Under the pieces are notes generated by a model. It worked only from the letters and a program-made list of their open reading frames with translations, was not told where the DNA came from and made no database searches. From Podospora comata (Eukaryota > Ascomycota > Sordariomycetes > Sordariales > Podosporaceae), in contig CP071494.1 of NCBI GenBank assembly GCA_017354895.1, positions 2,480,001 through 2,544,000 on the forward strand: DNA of 64,000 nucleotides. Reading direction: 5' to 3'. How positions within the stretch are numbered: position 1 is the first letter of the stretch; each line of letters starts with the position of its first letter. Positions 1-12,085 of the stretch are shown here, one piece after another. Position numbers and translations under genes: made by a program.

Positions 1-1039
1 GAAGTCTTGAAGGATTTCCCATCGCTCAAGATTGAGGTCGATGGCCGCATGGAGCCTATCATGAAGCGCACAACTCTTATTGCCAACACGTCCAACATGC
101 CCGTCGCTGCCCGTGAAGCGTCCATCTACACCGGCATCACAGTGGCCGAGTATTTCAGAGATCAGGGCATGGACGTCGCCATGATGGCTGACTCGTCTTC
201 CCGCTGGGCTGAGGCTCTGAGAGAAATTTCCGGCCGTCTCGGTGAAATGCCCGCTGATCAAGGTTTCCCCGCCTACCTCTCTGCCAAGTTGGCCTCGTTC
301 TACGAACGTGCCGGAAAGGTCCAGGCGCTGGGCAGCCCCGACCGCGATGGCAGTGTCAGCATTGTCGGTGCCGTGTCACCACCCGGTGGTGATTTCTCCG
401 ATCCTGTTACATCTGCCACGCTCGGTATCGTGCAGGTCTTCTGGGGTTTGGACAAGAAGCTTGCGCAGCGCAAGCATTTCCCTTCGATCAACACCTCGCT
501 CAGTTACAGCAAGTACACCATGACGCTCGACAAGTGGTACGAGAAGGAGTACCCCGACTTCCCTCGCCTGCGCGACCGTATCAAGCAGCTTCTTTCCGAC
601 AGTGAAGAGCTCGACCAGGTCGTCCAGCTGGTCGGCAAGTCTGCGCTGTCTGACCCTGACAAGATCACCTTGGATATGGCTACCCTCATCAAGGAGGATT
701 TCCTCCAGCAGAACGGTTACTCCAAGTATGACCAGTTCTGCCCCATCTGGAAGACGGAGTGGATGATGAAGCTCATGATGGGATTCCACGATGAGGCGCA
801 AAAGGCGATTGCCTCTGGCCAGAGCTGGGCCAAGGTGCGCGATGCCACCCAGGACCTCCAGGGTGAGCTGCGCAGACTCAAGTTTGAGATTCCAGATGAG
901 GGACAGGAGAAGATTTGCAAGAAGGTAAGTCCCTTTACTATCATCCCCTGGAAGAGAGAATCTTGAACTGACAATGAAATAGTACGAGGCGATACAACAA
1001 GCCATGCTTGACAAGTTTGCTTCCGTGATTGACGAGTAA
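1..1039 (+). CDS. vma-1: V-type ATPase catalytic subunit A, C-terminal part (5' end outside window)
   Basis: This is the ATP-hydrolysing A subunit of the V1 sector of the vacuolar proton pump, which acidifies vacuoles and endosomes. The frame is open from base 1. It contains the very conserved segments [37 protein letters not shown] and [13 protein letters not shown], then the C-terminal helical domain. One intron (925-982, GTAAGT..ATAG) separates the last 18 codons, ending in FASVIDE at 1037-1039. Reading through the intron would instead stop at 966. The P-loop, and the site where yeast VMA1 carries an intein, lie upstream of the window, so an intein cannot be judged. Family identity is certain; the symbol follows Neurospora usage. 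Confidence 0.97.
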
Positions 1040-2032
1040 AAAAATGATGTATTGTTAACAGCAAGGGGCGTCATGGTTGTTGGCATATTCTAAGCGAACT
1101 CATTCTGGGTCCTTTTTGCAAAGCGCGGTCATCGTGACAGGTTGTTGCTGTTTGTAGGTACTACAATTGCGCTTGACATGTGATGATTGTTGAAGGGTGG
1201 GGGAAAGGGGATGGGTGGTGGATTATTACCCTGGTTTTCATAGATTTCTCTGTTCTGTCAGTCTCTGTTCCTCTGTCCCTCTTTCTGACATACACATTCT
1301 TGGGGGTTCCATGGGGTAGATAGTGTATTGATTGGTTCTGCAAACACTTGATGCTTCGGTAATTCGGATCATGATGTTGTCATGAGAAAGTCACATGGCG
1401 CCTCGGCATAACATGTGAAGATTATTGATGAAGCAGAATAGTTTGAGACTTTTTTGTATTTCAACCGTCATTATATACCATATATCATATCCAGTTGGGA
1501 TGGGTCGTTATCGTTATAAATAAGCAACAAAAACATCAACAGCAGCAAGTGACTCTTTCTCTCCCTCTCTCTCCTTCTCAAACCAGATAACAACCCGCCT
1601 GCCTGCCTAGCCATAGCCGTCCAGATAGAACCCCATACCAACCATCCATATAAACCTTTGCCAACCAAATATTTCCAACAAACTTTGAGAAGCCAAACCA
1701 GCCAGCCAGCTAATAACCATCCGAACTAGAATCAAACCATGACCCAAATATATCTCCTCGACCAATGCGCCGCCAAAGAAGCGAAAACGTATAATATCCC
1801 AGCCCTCTCGCCAATGTTTTTTCTCCACATCTCTCTGTTTGAAAGTATTCCAACACGTTCTCTTTTCCAACACGATTTCCAACAAACCATTCAACTCCAA
1901 AACAGACACTGGGGTATCCCCCTCTTCCAACTCTTCTGATCCCTCCTCTTCTTTCTCAAATAGCTCCAAAAGTCAACTCCATCCCCCCCCCCCGGAAACG
2001 AGAAGGCAGCCAATAGAAGAGGGATGAACTCT
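1040..2032. other. Intergenic, convergent 3' ends
   Basis: About 1 kb between the 3' ends of the V-ATPase gene and the minus-strand DUF4048-like gene. Only short, compositionally skewed open frames are present, and a C-run lies near 1986-1995. I see no RNA gene. Confidence 0.6.
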
Positions 2033-4236
2033 CTAAATCCCCTTCTCCTTTCCCCCCTGCTGCCGCTGCTGCTCGGGCGGGCTCAAACTCCGTTCCCATT
2101 CCTTCATAAACTCACTCCCCATCTTCTTGATATTGGACGGGGTGAGCTTGTTGAGTACAGGCGGGAGCAACTCCTCCAATTTCCCGGTGCCGTTGGGGGA
2201 TGAGCCGTTCCTCTTGTTGTTGTTGCCGCCGCTGTTCAGCCTCGATTTCGAGCGTTTGTTTTTCCTGCACACAAGATATCATCAGAACCTCTTCTTTTAA
2301 ACGAAAAAAGAAAAAGAAAAAGACATTAAGGTGTATATTTTGCCCACTGGCTGGGCTGGGTATCTCTTCAAACAAAGGAAAAGAAAAAGAAAAAACCGTT
2401 GTTGAATAAATAGAAAACCCGGGTATCACATCAAACAAAAAAACGAAAAAAATGGGACTCATACAATGGCGTCTCTTCCTCTTCCTCTTCCTCCTCCCCT
2501 CCCCTCTTCGGCGAGGTCGGATCACTAGGCATAATATCCCCATTCACCGTCGTCCCGCTCCACCGCGGACTCGACACACCACCACCCGTCGGCGGGCTGC
2601 TATTCCAATTCGACCAGTCATTATCATCCACCGAGTCGGCCGTCAGCGGCGTCCACGAGAACCTCTTTGTTGGTTTTGCCGCTTCCGTCTTTGATCTCCT
2701 GAGGGGGAGTGGTGGTGGTTTAAACTCCTCTTCCTGGGCAGTAGTAGGGATAGGGTCCATTGTCGCCAAATCATCAAACGCCGACGAAACCTTTGGTCGA
2801 GGATTGGGTGCGGGCCGGATGGTGTCTTGCTGGTCGCTGCTGTCAAAAAGGAGCATCCTCTCCACTTTCGTCTGGCGCATGTTGCCCGTGTTGTCGCGGA
2901 GGTAGACGCCCTGTCCGGTGATGGGTTCGTCGCCCACCGTCGCTTGGCGGATGTCTTCCATGAAGGTCCAGATACCTGATTTGAGGTCCTGGGCAATCTG
3001 CTTAACGCTTGTAGGCTGGGGTGTAGTCCTCGGTGCCCAGGAGGCGCGTTTGGCGAGGTAGCTCGGAGTAACAGGAGCATAGTTATGAACACCATGTGGA
3101 TCGTAGTCCAGTTTCAGATGGTTCGGCCCGTCTTCATGTATGGAGAAGCCCTCGCCCGGTTTTGTCGGTGATAGCAGCGAGAGTTTCCTCGCGTGACCAC
3201 CAGTGAATACCCGTCGCCGGCTCTTTTCCGGTGTAGGTTGCTGTTGTTGGTGCTGCTGCCCCAGCAACGTCTTCCTCCTGTCCAGCTCAATGCTCCTCCG
3301 GATGGCAACCTCGTCGTGACAATCCGCCGGCGAGTTTAACGATCGCAACGCTTCGTGGTTTCGCCTGTTAGCTGGTCTCTTCTTGTATCCCTCGTGTAGG
3401 GTAAACTCCTCTTTTAACCTTGCCAGCTCGGCCTCGGCACGGTCCAGCTCTTCCCTCAGCTCCATTACTCGCCTCTCCTGCGCTGCTATCGCGGTGATGA
3501 AGTCGATTCCCTCCACCGGGGACATGATGGAGGAGGGGGTGTCTAATGGTGTTGGGGGAAAGGTCGCTGCGGTGGTGGATGCTGGGAAGGGTCGGGAGGG
3601 GAATGCACTTGGTGGTGCGATGGGTAGGGTCAGGGATAATCTATTGGTGGTTCTGGAGGCTGAGGAGGTGGATCGTGAGGAGCGACCCCCGCTAAACCCA
3701 CCAAAGGGGGAACTGGGCGAGCTGAGAAGATCATCGGGGATTATTCGAGGTCGTGTGTCGTCTTGACTGCTTCCTCGGCTTCCAATTCCTCGATTGGCGA
3801 CGTGGCGCCGTAGATTGTTTGGTATTCCTTGTCCTGCCATTGTATCATCCAGGCTTCTTCTAGGTGAAATCATCTGATCCATGTAGTAAGGGTGCTGTTG
3901 GTTCTTTGGCGTGACGGGTGTTCTTGGGCGGGGTGGTTCGGTCTTCTGTGGTGGTGGTGGTGGTGGTGGTTGTTTGTTTTCAATGATAAGGGGGTCGGGG
4001 GCGATAAACGAGTGTTGTTGTGACGGCTTGCGCAAGGAGGAGAATTCAGGATCAAAGGCCGACCAAGCAGCTGTGCGGCGTCGAAGAAGGCGGTGGCGGG
4101 GAGCGGTGTAGCGAGTCGTTCTTCTGGCGACGACGACGGCCTTGTGAGCGTTCAGCAGGCGGCTGTCGCGTTGGTATAAAAGAGTGTAGGCGCAAGCCGA
4201 AACGAAGCAAGTTCGGAGGATGGGGATGACGGTCAT
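2033..4236 (-). CDS. DUF4048-like, largely disordered fungal protein
   Basis: Two exons, 4236-2465 and 2264-2033, joined across a 200-nt intron (GTATGA..GTGCAG) in phase 2, give about 667 residues. The middle holds a coiled segment (ERRVMELREELDRAEAELAR) and a conserved-looking block, KRASWAPRTTP followed by SGIWTFMEDIRQATVGDEPI, which I associate with fungal DUF4048 proteins of unknown function. The tail carries an acidic run of eight Glu, then the LEELLPPVLNKLTPSNIKKM segment in exon 2. Most of the rest is Ser/Pro-rich and probably disordered. The start is uncertain: the first 115 or so codons look weakly coding, and the Met at 3880-3882 (MDQMISPRRS) may be the true start. Confidence 0.75.
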
Positions 4237-5172
4237 GGAAAAAAAAGAAGAGAGCAGCGCTTTCAGAAGGGGACGAAAGTGGGTGGAAACCTCATCTCGC
4301 CCGATTCATGCGACCCTTTTTTCTTATTGGTGAGCGGACCTTGACCGCCAACCAATGCTGGGGGGTCTCGTCCGGGGGTTGTATGGGTTCGTCGGTGCGA
4401 CTGCACAGCCCGGTCCTAGCAGCTGTAACTGACAGGGCCCCGCTCCAGATCGTTTGTTCTGAAGCTCTCAAGAATAATGTATTCGAACGTTCGGTTGGAA
4501 CACGGGGGCGGGTATGTGTGGTGTTGCGGTCTCTCTGTGTTGAACTCGGACAAGATATGGACGAGATATACCCGCCGAACGGATAGCAGCCGTGGTGGCA
4601 CAAACTGTTGGGGTAGCCTGGCGGCTGCGATCGAATCCTCTCCCCCGTCGGACTTGATCACTCACCTAAGCACTGGAGACTGTGGTCTGGCTCGTGGGGC
4701 CGACAGGGAATAAAAAGGTAAGGTTGACCGTTGGCCAGTGGAGGTGTTGCAAGTCGCAGCAAGTCGCAGGGAGATTCCAGGAGGTCGGAGAGGGGCTTCG
4801 ATTATTTTAAGGATTCTCAAAATTCATTTCGATTACCTGCATGCCGTGTTGCTCCGCAGTCTCTTCCAGTGCCACAACCGCACGCGAGGATCTGGACGAT
4901 GACTGGATGGACCGATGGCGAAGACGAGGGACTTGTTGGCCAAGATGGACGAGGTGGTGTGAGTGGGAATTCGGGGAATCGAATGCAAGACATTCTGCGG
5001 CAACCAGACAACCTCACACCCTACCCAGCACTACACACATCACGGGGAAAGGAGCATGAGATCCCAATGACCTTAACGAGATAAACAAAAACATTCGAAT
5101 GATTCGAGAAGCAGAAACGCATGAATGAGGCGCCCGGGGTATCACCTATGGCCCGGATATTAAACGGGGATT
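4237..5172. other. Intergenic, no gene recognised
   Basis: Contains several short overlapping open frames on both strands with no recognisable protein character. It is likely the 5' region of the minus-strand DUF4048-like gene plus the 3' flank of the tentative gene at 5173-5720. Confidence 0.5.
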
Positions 5173-5720
5173 CTATACCCAGCAATTGTTTGATATAAGC
5201 TGGGATGAAAACCTCACCAGCAATGGCTTGGAAACCGTTGCATCGTATACAAAATAGAAATCACAAGCCTTCTCGAACAAGGCTGCAAACTCGGTTTCCA
5301 GGCGCTGCCAACTGGCTGCAAATCTCAATTTCCCCTGCATTGGAAAGTGGGACGCCCCGGATTTTGTGATCTGGAATTCTTGGAGGCAATGATGCACGGA
5401 CCACTTGACAAAGAATCTCTGGCTGTACTCACGTGATCCCGCGTCCTCGACGCGCTTGCGCTTCTTAGAATGGTACAGCTTGGGCAAAGGGATGCAACCG
5501 TTGTTTTCGAATCAAAGCCATGGCAACGTCCCGGCGACGAGCAGCTTACGATTTCTTTTGCCATTGAGAGAAATCGTGGGCGAATTAATTTCTGGTACTT
5601 TTTAATCAATTCACTAGGATCCAGAACCTGCGGATTTCCAGCAAGCCTTTCTCTTACCATCCGCCAGTTCGCCGCCGGGTATTGGCTGGGTTTAGGTGTG
5701 GCCAACGACATGCCATCCAA
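5173..5720 (-). CDS. Possible small gene of unknown function
   Basis: Tentative two-exon model. Exon 1 is 5720-5550, containing LDPSELIKKYQKLIRPRF. Exon 2 is 5463-5173, starting KRKRVEDAGSREYSQRFFVKW. They join in phase 0 across an 86-nt intron (GTAAGC..CTAAG), giving about 153 residues. I recognise no family. In its favour, both exons read like protein and the splice phase fits. Against it, there is no clear branch site, and the predicted start overlaps the start of the divergent Rad9-like gene. The KRKR run could be a nuclear signal. An alternative start is the Met at 5709-5711. Confidence 0.35.
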
Positions 5721-8700
5721 GACACTGCGAGGAGCCGAGAAAAAGGCGCTGGAAGGGGAAAATGAGTCTCAGGACACTCTGGAGGTTTTTAACCGCTTGG
5801 TGCAAGGCTACGGTGTTGGCATTGTAAGTTCTTGGTAGCGCTGAATAGGGGACCCCTCACCTTCTCTAGGCTTCCAGCATCTCAAGATTGGCTAACATCG
5901 AGACACTGTGTAGGCAAGCAGCTCACCTCCACCACCAGACCTCAGCACCACGCCGCCTCCAAGCAAGCCTGGTGTTCAGAAAGGTGCGTCAGTGCTTCTC
6001 TCTTTTTTAATTTTTTTATTTAATTTTTTTTGTAATTTTCTGTGACGAATCCTGAGGATTGACGGATACACATGCACTTAGACGTTGGCCGGTTCAAAAA
6101 GCCACCATCCTTTAACGTGAGTATTTTTCGCACGGTTCCAAGGCCGTTGAATTTCCCCGCAAAGCAAACGTTCAACGCCCCTGTTTGTCCGTTCCTGGAT
6201 TGCACTGACCAGCTTCACAGACGCGGGGGACGACGCGTGCAGGCAACAACAACTCACAATCTCGTCGTCAACATCGTTCCGGCGTGGAAAGGGCACCATC
6301 ACAGGGGTCACAAACCCGCCAGGCTCCTGGCAGCGATGGCCCAGACACTCAGTTAACAGACATCCCTGCCCCAAACCAGATCAACGTTGCGCGCCGAGAC
6401 AAGATGGACTCGCAAAAGTCGACACAGTCTAACAATGGTCGAAGCTATGACCAGTACTGTCGTTCGCCATCTCCTAGCATGAGCACTCGGACTCGAGAAC
6501 AAGCCATTGTGGAGGAAGAGAATGCAGGGACGGTGCAGTTTGATCTTGATAAAATTCCCCAGGAAACGCCCTATCATGGTTCCAATCTGCCACACGACTC
6601 GGGCTTCGTTGACTATGGTACAAGTCGTCTTCCCAAACATGCATCTCACCAGCCCATCTTATCGTCGCCTCGCCCGCCAGAGACACCGGTTGCTCCACAT
6701 AACCCGTTTCGACAAGGACTCTCTCAGCTACTTCCCCCGTCCCAAATGTTTCAGTCGACCCAGTTTTCATCGGCCGTCAAGGTGGCCAGCCCAACTTCCT
6801 CACGACCATCGCCGGCAGAGTTCCCTCACCCAGGATCACTTAACGGCCCAGCTCTGTCATCCCCACTTAAGGATCGGGGTCTTCGGTCGTCTTCTGTCCC
6901 GAACCCGCCATCAAGCCCACAGATTCTTCCAGGGAGAAAGTCACCCAACCTGGATAATCGACCCAGCAGTCCCATTCCTAGCGCCTCGAATGGAAACAAA
7001 GCTGCTACTGAAGCGCCGCAATCTGAGTTGCTCCTAAGGCGAAGAGCAGCCCCGGAGCCAATGGCCGCTTATGAGCCTATTCACAAGTCCCAAGAAAGAC
7101 GTGGCTCCTCGGAAGTGCGGTCAGACCCTCCTGTATTCGAAAAGGACGATGATGATGACGAGGAGCTACTTCGACGTCGAAGGGCACAGAGCAAAAAGAA
7201 TGCTGCGCTCAAGTCACTAACCGCCATCAGTGTACCGCGTTCAGCGAAGACGAAGATGGCAGAAGTCGAAGTGCCATTGACGAGCAGTGAGAAACAAACG
7301 ACAAAGGCGGAGGCATATCTTGCCCAGTGCCACGGCACCGAGGCTCAAGATTCTTCACCGGATGAAGAGACCATCAAGGACTCCCAAGCTAAGAACTTGC
7401 CATCTGGACCGAAACAGCCCGCTATTGTTGACGACGATGCAACCCAGTCTGACAACGGGGATATGGCAGAGCCAGTGGTAGACTTGACGCCAGTAGCAGA
7501 GCCCGAACTTCCAGCAGTGCGTTCAAGGCGGTCAGCTCGTTCAGGCCACCCTGTTGAGCCCCCAGGTCTAGCTCCAGCTACATCCATAATTCCGGAAACG
7601 AGTCCTACACGAGTTAGCATGGAAGCCGGTGTGGTAGAGGAGCCAACCCATCAGCCGGCTGCCCCAGAACTGGAGCCGGCCTTGCCTCACTCGACCCCCC
7701 CGGCGCCCAATACAAGATCCAGAAGAGCAATTCCTGAGCCTCGTCACCCTTCAAGCTCAGACCTCACCTCCATCGCCTCAACCCCCAGTATCTACACAGA
7801 CTCTACTAGAGCATCTGTGTCTGAGCGCTCGCCTCTCGAGGCTTCAATGGCTGGCAACTTCTCAGCGGTTTCTACGAGACTGAACCGGAGGCAAGCCCGT
7901 GAGAGAGTTGCAAAGCCGAAAGGCTCAAGAGAGAGTCTGAGGCAATCCGTAAGGTTGCAGAGCAGGAGGGGCTCAGGTTCAACAGACGAGCTCGCTCTGC
8001 CCCTGCCGACAACGCCGGCTTTTGAGGATAGCTTGGGCGTCTCCCGTCTCAATATTGCTTCGGCATCTCGGTCTACTTTTCGAGCTGCCTGCGCGAGCAT
8101 CAAATCGCCCTTCGGCCAGCCTACTTCGGGATTGTTCAGCAATATGGCTTTTGCCATTTCTTTTCAATCGAAGAAGCCAGGTGAAACCAATGATCAGTAC
8201 AAGAAGCGCATGGACGATTCAACCACCCTTCAGAAGCGTATTGCGCAAGCTGGGGGCAGGGTGCTTCCAAATGGATTCGATGAGCTCTTTGAGGTTTCAC
8301 CCGGGAGATCACTCACGTCGACCCCGGTCGCTAGTCCTGGGAAGGGCCAGACGTCGGCTGAGATCCAACTCACTCCTGCTGGGTATGCCACCGGATTTAC
8401 AGCGTTGATTGCTGATGGGCACTCTCGCAAGGTGAAGTACATGCAGGCTTTGGCGTTGGGGCTGCCGTGTATTGCTCCGCGTTGGGTGACGATGTGTCTA
8501 GACAGGGGGGAGCTGGTGGACTGGTCGCCTTTTCTCTTGTGCGCTGGACAGTCGGCTTTTTTGGATAATGCCATCAGGTCGAGGAGTTTGGCTCCTTATG
8601 ACGCCGCGACGGCTAGGTTGGCGGATGTGGTTGCCCAGCGCCCGAAGCTGCTGCAGGGGAGCAGGATGCTGGCCGTGGTGAAGAAGTCGGTCCAGTCGAA

Positions 8701-9043
8701 GAAGATGCCGTATGTGTTTCTGGCGCAGGTGCTGGGGGTTTCGTTGACGAGGGTGTATACTGTTGAAGAGGCCAGGGTGGCGGTGAAGGCTGCGGAGGAG
8801 GCGGGGCAGGTGTTTGACTGGGTTTATGTTGATGGGAAGTCGGTCGAGCAGGCGCTGTTTTCTGCTCCTTGTTCGACGGGGCAGAAGAAGAAGAGGAAGA
8901 GGGGGTCGATGGCGGCGCCGGAGGTAGTGACGGGGGATGGTGGTGAGCCGCCGTTGAAGAGGATTAGGACGTTGGATGATGAGTTGGTGATTCAGAGTTT
9001 GATTTTGGGGAGGTTGATTGAGGAGGGGGAAATGGAACAGTGA
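5710..9043 (+). CDS. Rad9/Crb2/53BP1-type DNA damage checkpoint mediator with C-terminal BRCT region
   Basis: Nuclear adaptor expected to bridge the ATR/ATM-like kinases and the checkpoint effector kinase after DNA breaks. Four exons (5710-5823, 5914-5983, 6082-6116, 6221-9043) splice in consistent phases to about 1013 residues; intron 1 has a clear CTAAC branch site. A short exon encodes VGRFKKPPSFN, a basic patch. A long Ser/Pro/Thr-rich middle follows with several SQ/TQ-like sites. The C-terminal portion from about residue 713 has the BRCT-type segment of this family: RIAQAGGRVLPNGFDELFE, then FTALIADGHSRKVKYMQAL and IAPRWV. A second BRCT unit follows at about 860-950. A basic stretch, KKKRKRG, lies near the end. 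No Tudor domain could be confirmed by eye. Confidence 0.88.
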
Positions 9044-9555
9044 GTGTGTGTGTGTTGGGGGAAGGGGGGGGGGGGGGATATCCAGTTTACTTTTGGTTTT
9101 TTATTTGGTTTTTATCTGTCATGTATGATTAGCGGGCATGGCGATGGGAGTTGGGGGGATGTGAGATATCACGCCTGTAGTTTTGTAGGAACGGGATGAT
9201 GGGTATAGGACAAGAGAATTTATCAGATGGGGATTAGACAGAGAATGGAAGGGGGAGGGATGGATTTTATACAGGATAATGTGAGGATACAGCGTATAGT
9301 TTATAGCAGATCACTGCGTTTTGAACAGGGAGTTAGTCAAGAGGGAAAAATGAACGTCGTGAATTCATATTACAAAACTTTTACCCTACACTTTCCTTGC
9401 GATACAAATCCCAACCCATTGACAAAGGAAATAACTCCCCCTCCACCGAAAAGTAAGTTAACGAACGTCTCTAGTTAGTCCAACCTGTCTCTCACTTTTT
9501 TTCTGCTATCCAGCCTTTTTTGTTTTTTTTTTTTTTTTTTTTTTTTGCAGGTCAA
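9044..9555. other. Intergenic with homopolymer runs
   Basis: Convergent 3' flanks. A G-run lies at about 9064-9077, and a T-run of about 24 bases at 9523-9546 is followed by GCAG, resembling a polypyrimidine tract and acceptor. No exon continues usefully from it on the plus strand. Confidence 0.6.
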
Positions 9556-10436
9556 TCAGTTACACGGAGCATCACACCTCCCGATATGATCCTTGTCGGG
9601 ATTCAGACAAGTCCCTCCGCAACTGCAGAGCAGCTCGATCTTGTTGCCCGGGGTGTCGGTCAGGCTGCAGGAGCTGCCGCCGCCTGCGCCGGCGACGGGG
9701 GCTTGTCTCTTTTTGTTGTTGAAGCCGCGGGGGTGGAGCTTGTTGTTGTTGCTACCAAAACCGGAAAAGAGTGATCTGAAAAAGGAGGAATGGGAGGAGG
9801 AGCCGTCGTCGGAGTTAGCGTAGGGGTTGGAGTTGGGGGAGATGTTGGAGGTGAGGGACAAGGTGGTGGTGGAGTTGTCGGGGGGGACGCAGACGTAGAG
9901 GGCTTGGATGGGGTCGGTTTTGGTCTTGCCGTCGAGGCAGTTTTCTTTGGAGGCGGAGCAGTAGGATTTTACTATGTCTGCTTCGGCGAAGCCTGGGAGA
10001 TGGGGTGTTAGTGAGGGGGCAGGGACAGAGGGTGGAAAGTGGGCGGGGTGGATGAAGGAGTGAGAATGTTTAAAGAAGTCGAGGGGGAAATCATGCGTCT
10101 TTGTTTTCCCTGACCGGGCTGACCTAGGTTTTGAGAGAAGGAAAGAGACCTACCTTGATGATCCCTCAAGATATACCCACAATACGTAAACCCCTTCCCA
10201 CAAACCGCCCCCTGACCAGTGGCGGCACCGCTGCCGCCGGAGGCCGCAGGAGCAGATGTAGGTGCCGAAGTAGAAGACCACACCGTTCCTGTCGCCGCCG
10301 GAGGCACGGGGATGCTCGACCACGGCACCGTAACAGACGTTGTCGAAGTCGGCGAGGGCAAAGGAAGAGGAGTGTTATCCTGTGCCCGAGACAAAGAAGC
10401 GAACAGCAGTAAGACGAGTGACAACATCTTGGTCAT
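9556..10436 (-). CDS. Small secreted cysteine-rich protein
   Basis: Two exons (10436-10154 and 9992-9556) joined in phase 1 across an intron GTAGGT..CCCAG give 239 residues. The N-terminus MTKMLSLVLLLFASLSRAQ is a clear signal peptide with likely cleavage after SRA. A Pro/Thr/Ser linker follows, then a cysteine-bearing region starting VCGKGFTYCGYILRDHQGF and continuing with CSASKENC and VCVPPDN. A Ser/Asn-rich linker leads to a second cysteine cluster ending LLCSCGGTCLN and GRCDAPC. No enzyme motif is visible. It resembles the many uncharacterised extracellular cysteine-rich proteins of filamentous fungi. The start is chosen because it places the signal peptide at the N-terminus; an in-frame upstream Met would bury it. 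Confidence 0.82.
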
Positions 10437-12085
10437 GGTGGCTGGCCTTGTTGAATGGGGTGATGACGGTAAAGATGAAAGAGACAGTGGGGGTGGTTCA
10501 TGAACAGGCAGTATAAAAAAGAACCAAAAAAGAAAAATCGACAAGTCCTCGCGTGGTTTGAGGTGTTTATACTGGGTTTGTAACTCTTGATCAACTTGTC
10601 ACCCGTAATCGATCTTGAAAAAGGTCGATGGCATCTTCGATCTTGTTTCATCGTGCAGGCGTGTCTCCCCTCAACAGTCCAACACCGGCAAGCATATTTG
10701 CAAGTTGACCTTAACCCGACACTTCGCCACCATCAACCCCCCCCCTTTCCCCCAGCACATCTACTCGAATCCTCCGCATTGGGAGAGATGTAAAGTGTTA
10801 TTACGTAGTATCCTGTCGCAGTATACCCTTGGCGTGCTCCCCCCTACGCAAGCAACCCCCCCTCTCAACCACTGTGATAGCGTGATAGCAACATCCCCCT
10901 CGGGAGCCCCGGTGAGAGTCTACAAAGTCCCCCCTGAGTGTACAAACATCAGCCTCGAGATTAATTCCGACAAATTCTTCTCGCAAAGGGTACCTGAGTC
11001 GGCCTTATCCGATCACTCACCTGAGAAGAACAATGATAACGGAGAATAAGTAAGACAAGGACTCGAGTGGTGTAACTTGGTAACAATACACACAGGGGAT
11101 AGCATCTGAGCTGGACAAGTACCAATGAGGGGACCGAGTCAGGTAACCTGTCACAGACGTGCAGACAAGTTGGACAGGCAGGCCCTCGAGTCCAATCCGT
11201 CTCACCTGTAGCTCCGGTTTTGTGAGCTGTATCCCCCTTGGGCTGAGCTAGATGGAGTGATATGTGATGGCTCATCGGCACTCGGTGAAGGCAAGCCGTC
11301 TCGATATGTTGTTGTTTGGCACTTTGTCTGTTGGAACCTTGAATAACCGATGAACACTTTTGTGATTGGATTATAACCATTTTTATGTTTTGCTCTGTCT
11401 GATACAATATCGGATGGAAGCCAGAGTATCTCTTTGCCAAGGCTGAAGAGTGCTATACCACCACGAAGGACCAAACAAATGACAATACAATACAATAAGT
11501 AATAGTAATAGTATAAATAGTAAGTAAAAAAGCCCCAATTGCTCCTTTCCCGATGATTTGCGCTCCCCCAGCCCCCAGTCCATTCTTTACCTTACCCGAA
11601 GTCTACCGAACATTGTAACCTCAAAAAATGCATCTCCCGGTCCATACTTCCTCCCCTGACTGGCCCTCATTGGCACAAATGCAAACCCCATCAATTTGCT
11701 CCCCTTTTCCAACACGTGTTCCACACTCTCGGCTCTTCTCTGACCAAAACCACCGGGAATCAAACCGAAAAATAAAAGCCTACCCCCAGAAATGCATTTC
11801 TCTCTAAAAAAAAAGGCCTTTGACCAAGGCTCGGATTGCTGACAATGACGCCGCTGAAAAGGTCTGGTCGAAAAAGCCAGACCTATGTGATAAATGTGTG
11901 TGATGTGAAATGTGAAAATGCCGATTCGAGTCGATATAAAAAGGGTATTGTTTCTTCTTCTTCAATGATGGCTGGTCTTGCATCGTGGCGTTGGTCATTC
12001 GGCGTTTTCAGCTTTGTTTCTGCTGATGATCGCCTGGAGAGCACTCAAGGAGCAGATAGTGTACAATACACGCCTGTTCATGTGT
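10437..12085. other. Intergenic, no gene recognised
   Basis: About 1.6 kb between two minus-strand genes. Short open frames on both strands (for example 10615-11049 plus) have no protein-like signature. It probably holds the upstream region of the secreted protein gene and the 3' region of the GTPase gene. Confidence 0.5.

Noticed and set aside
4731-5084. 117-codon plus-strand frame
   Set aside because: No conserved character and several competing frames; no splice partners found.
9523-9550. T-run followed by GCAG, resembling a plus-strand splice acceptor
   Set aside because: The downstream plus frame (to 9774) is a shadow of the secreted protein gene, and no upstream donor exon exists.
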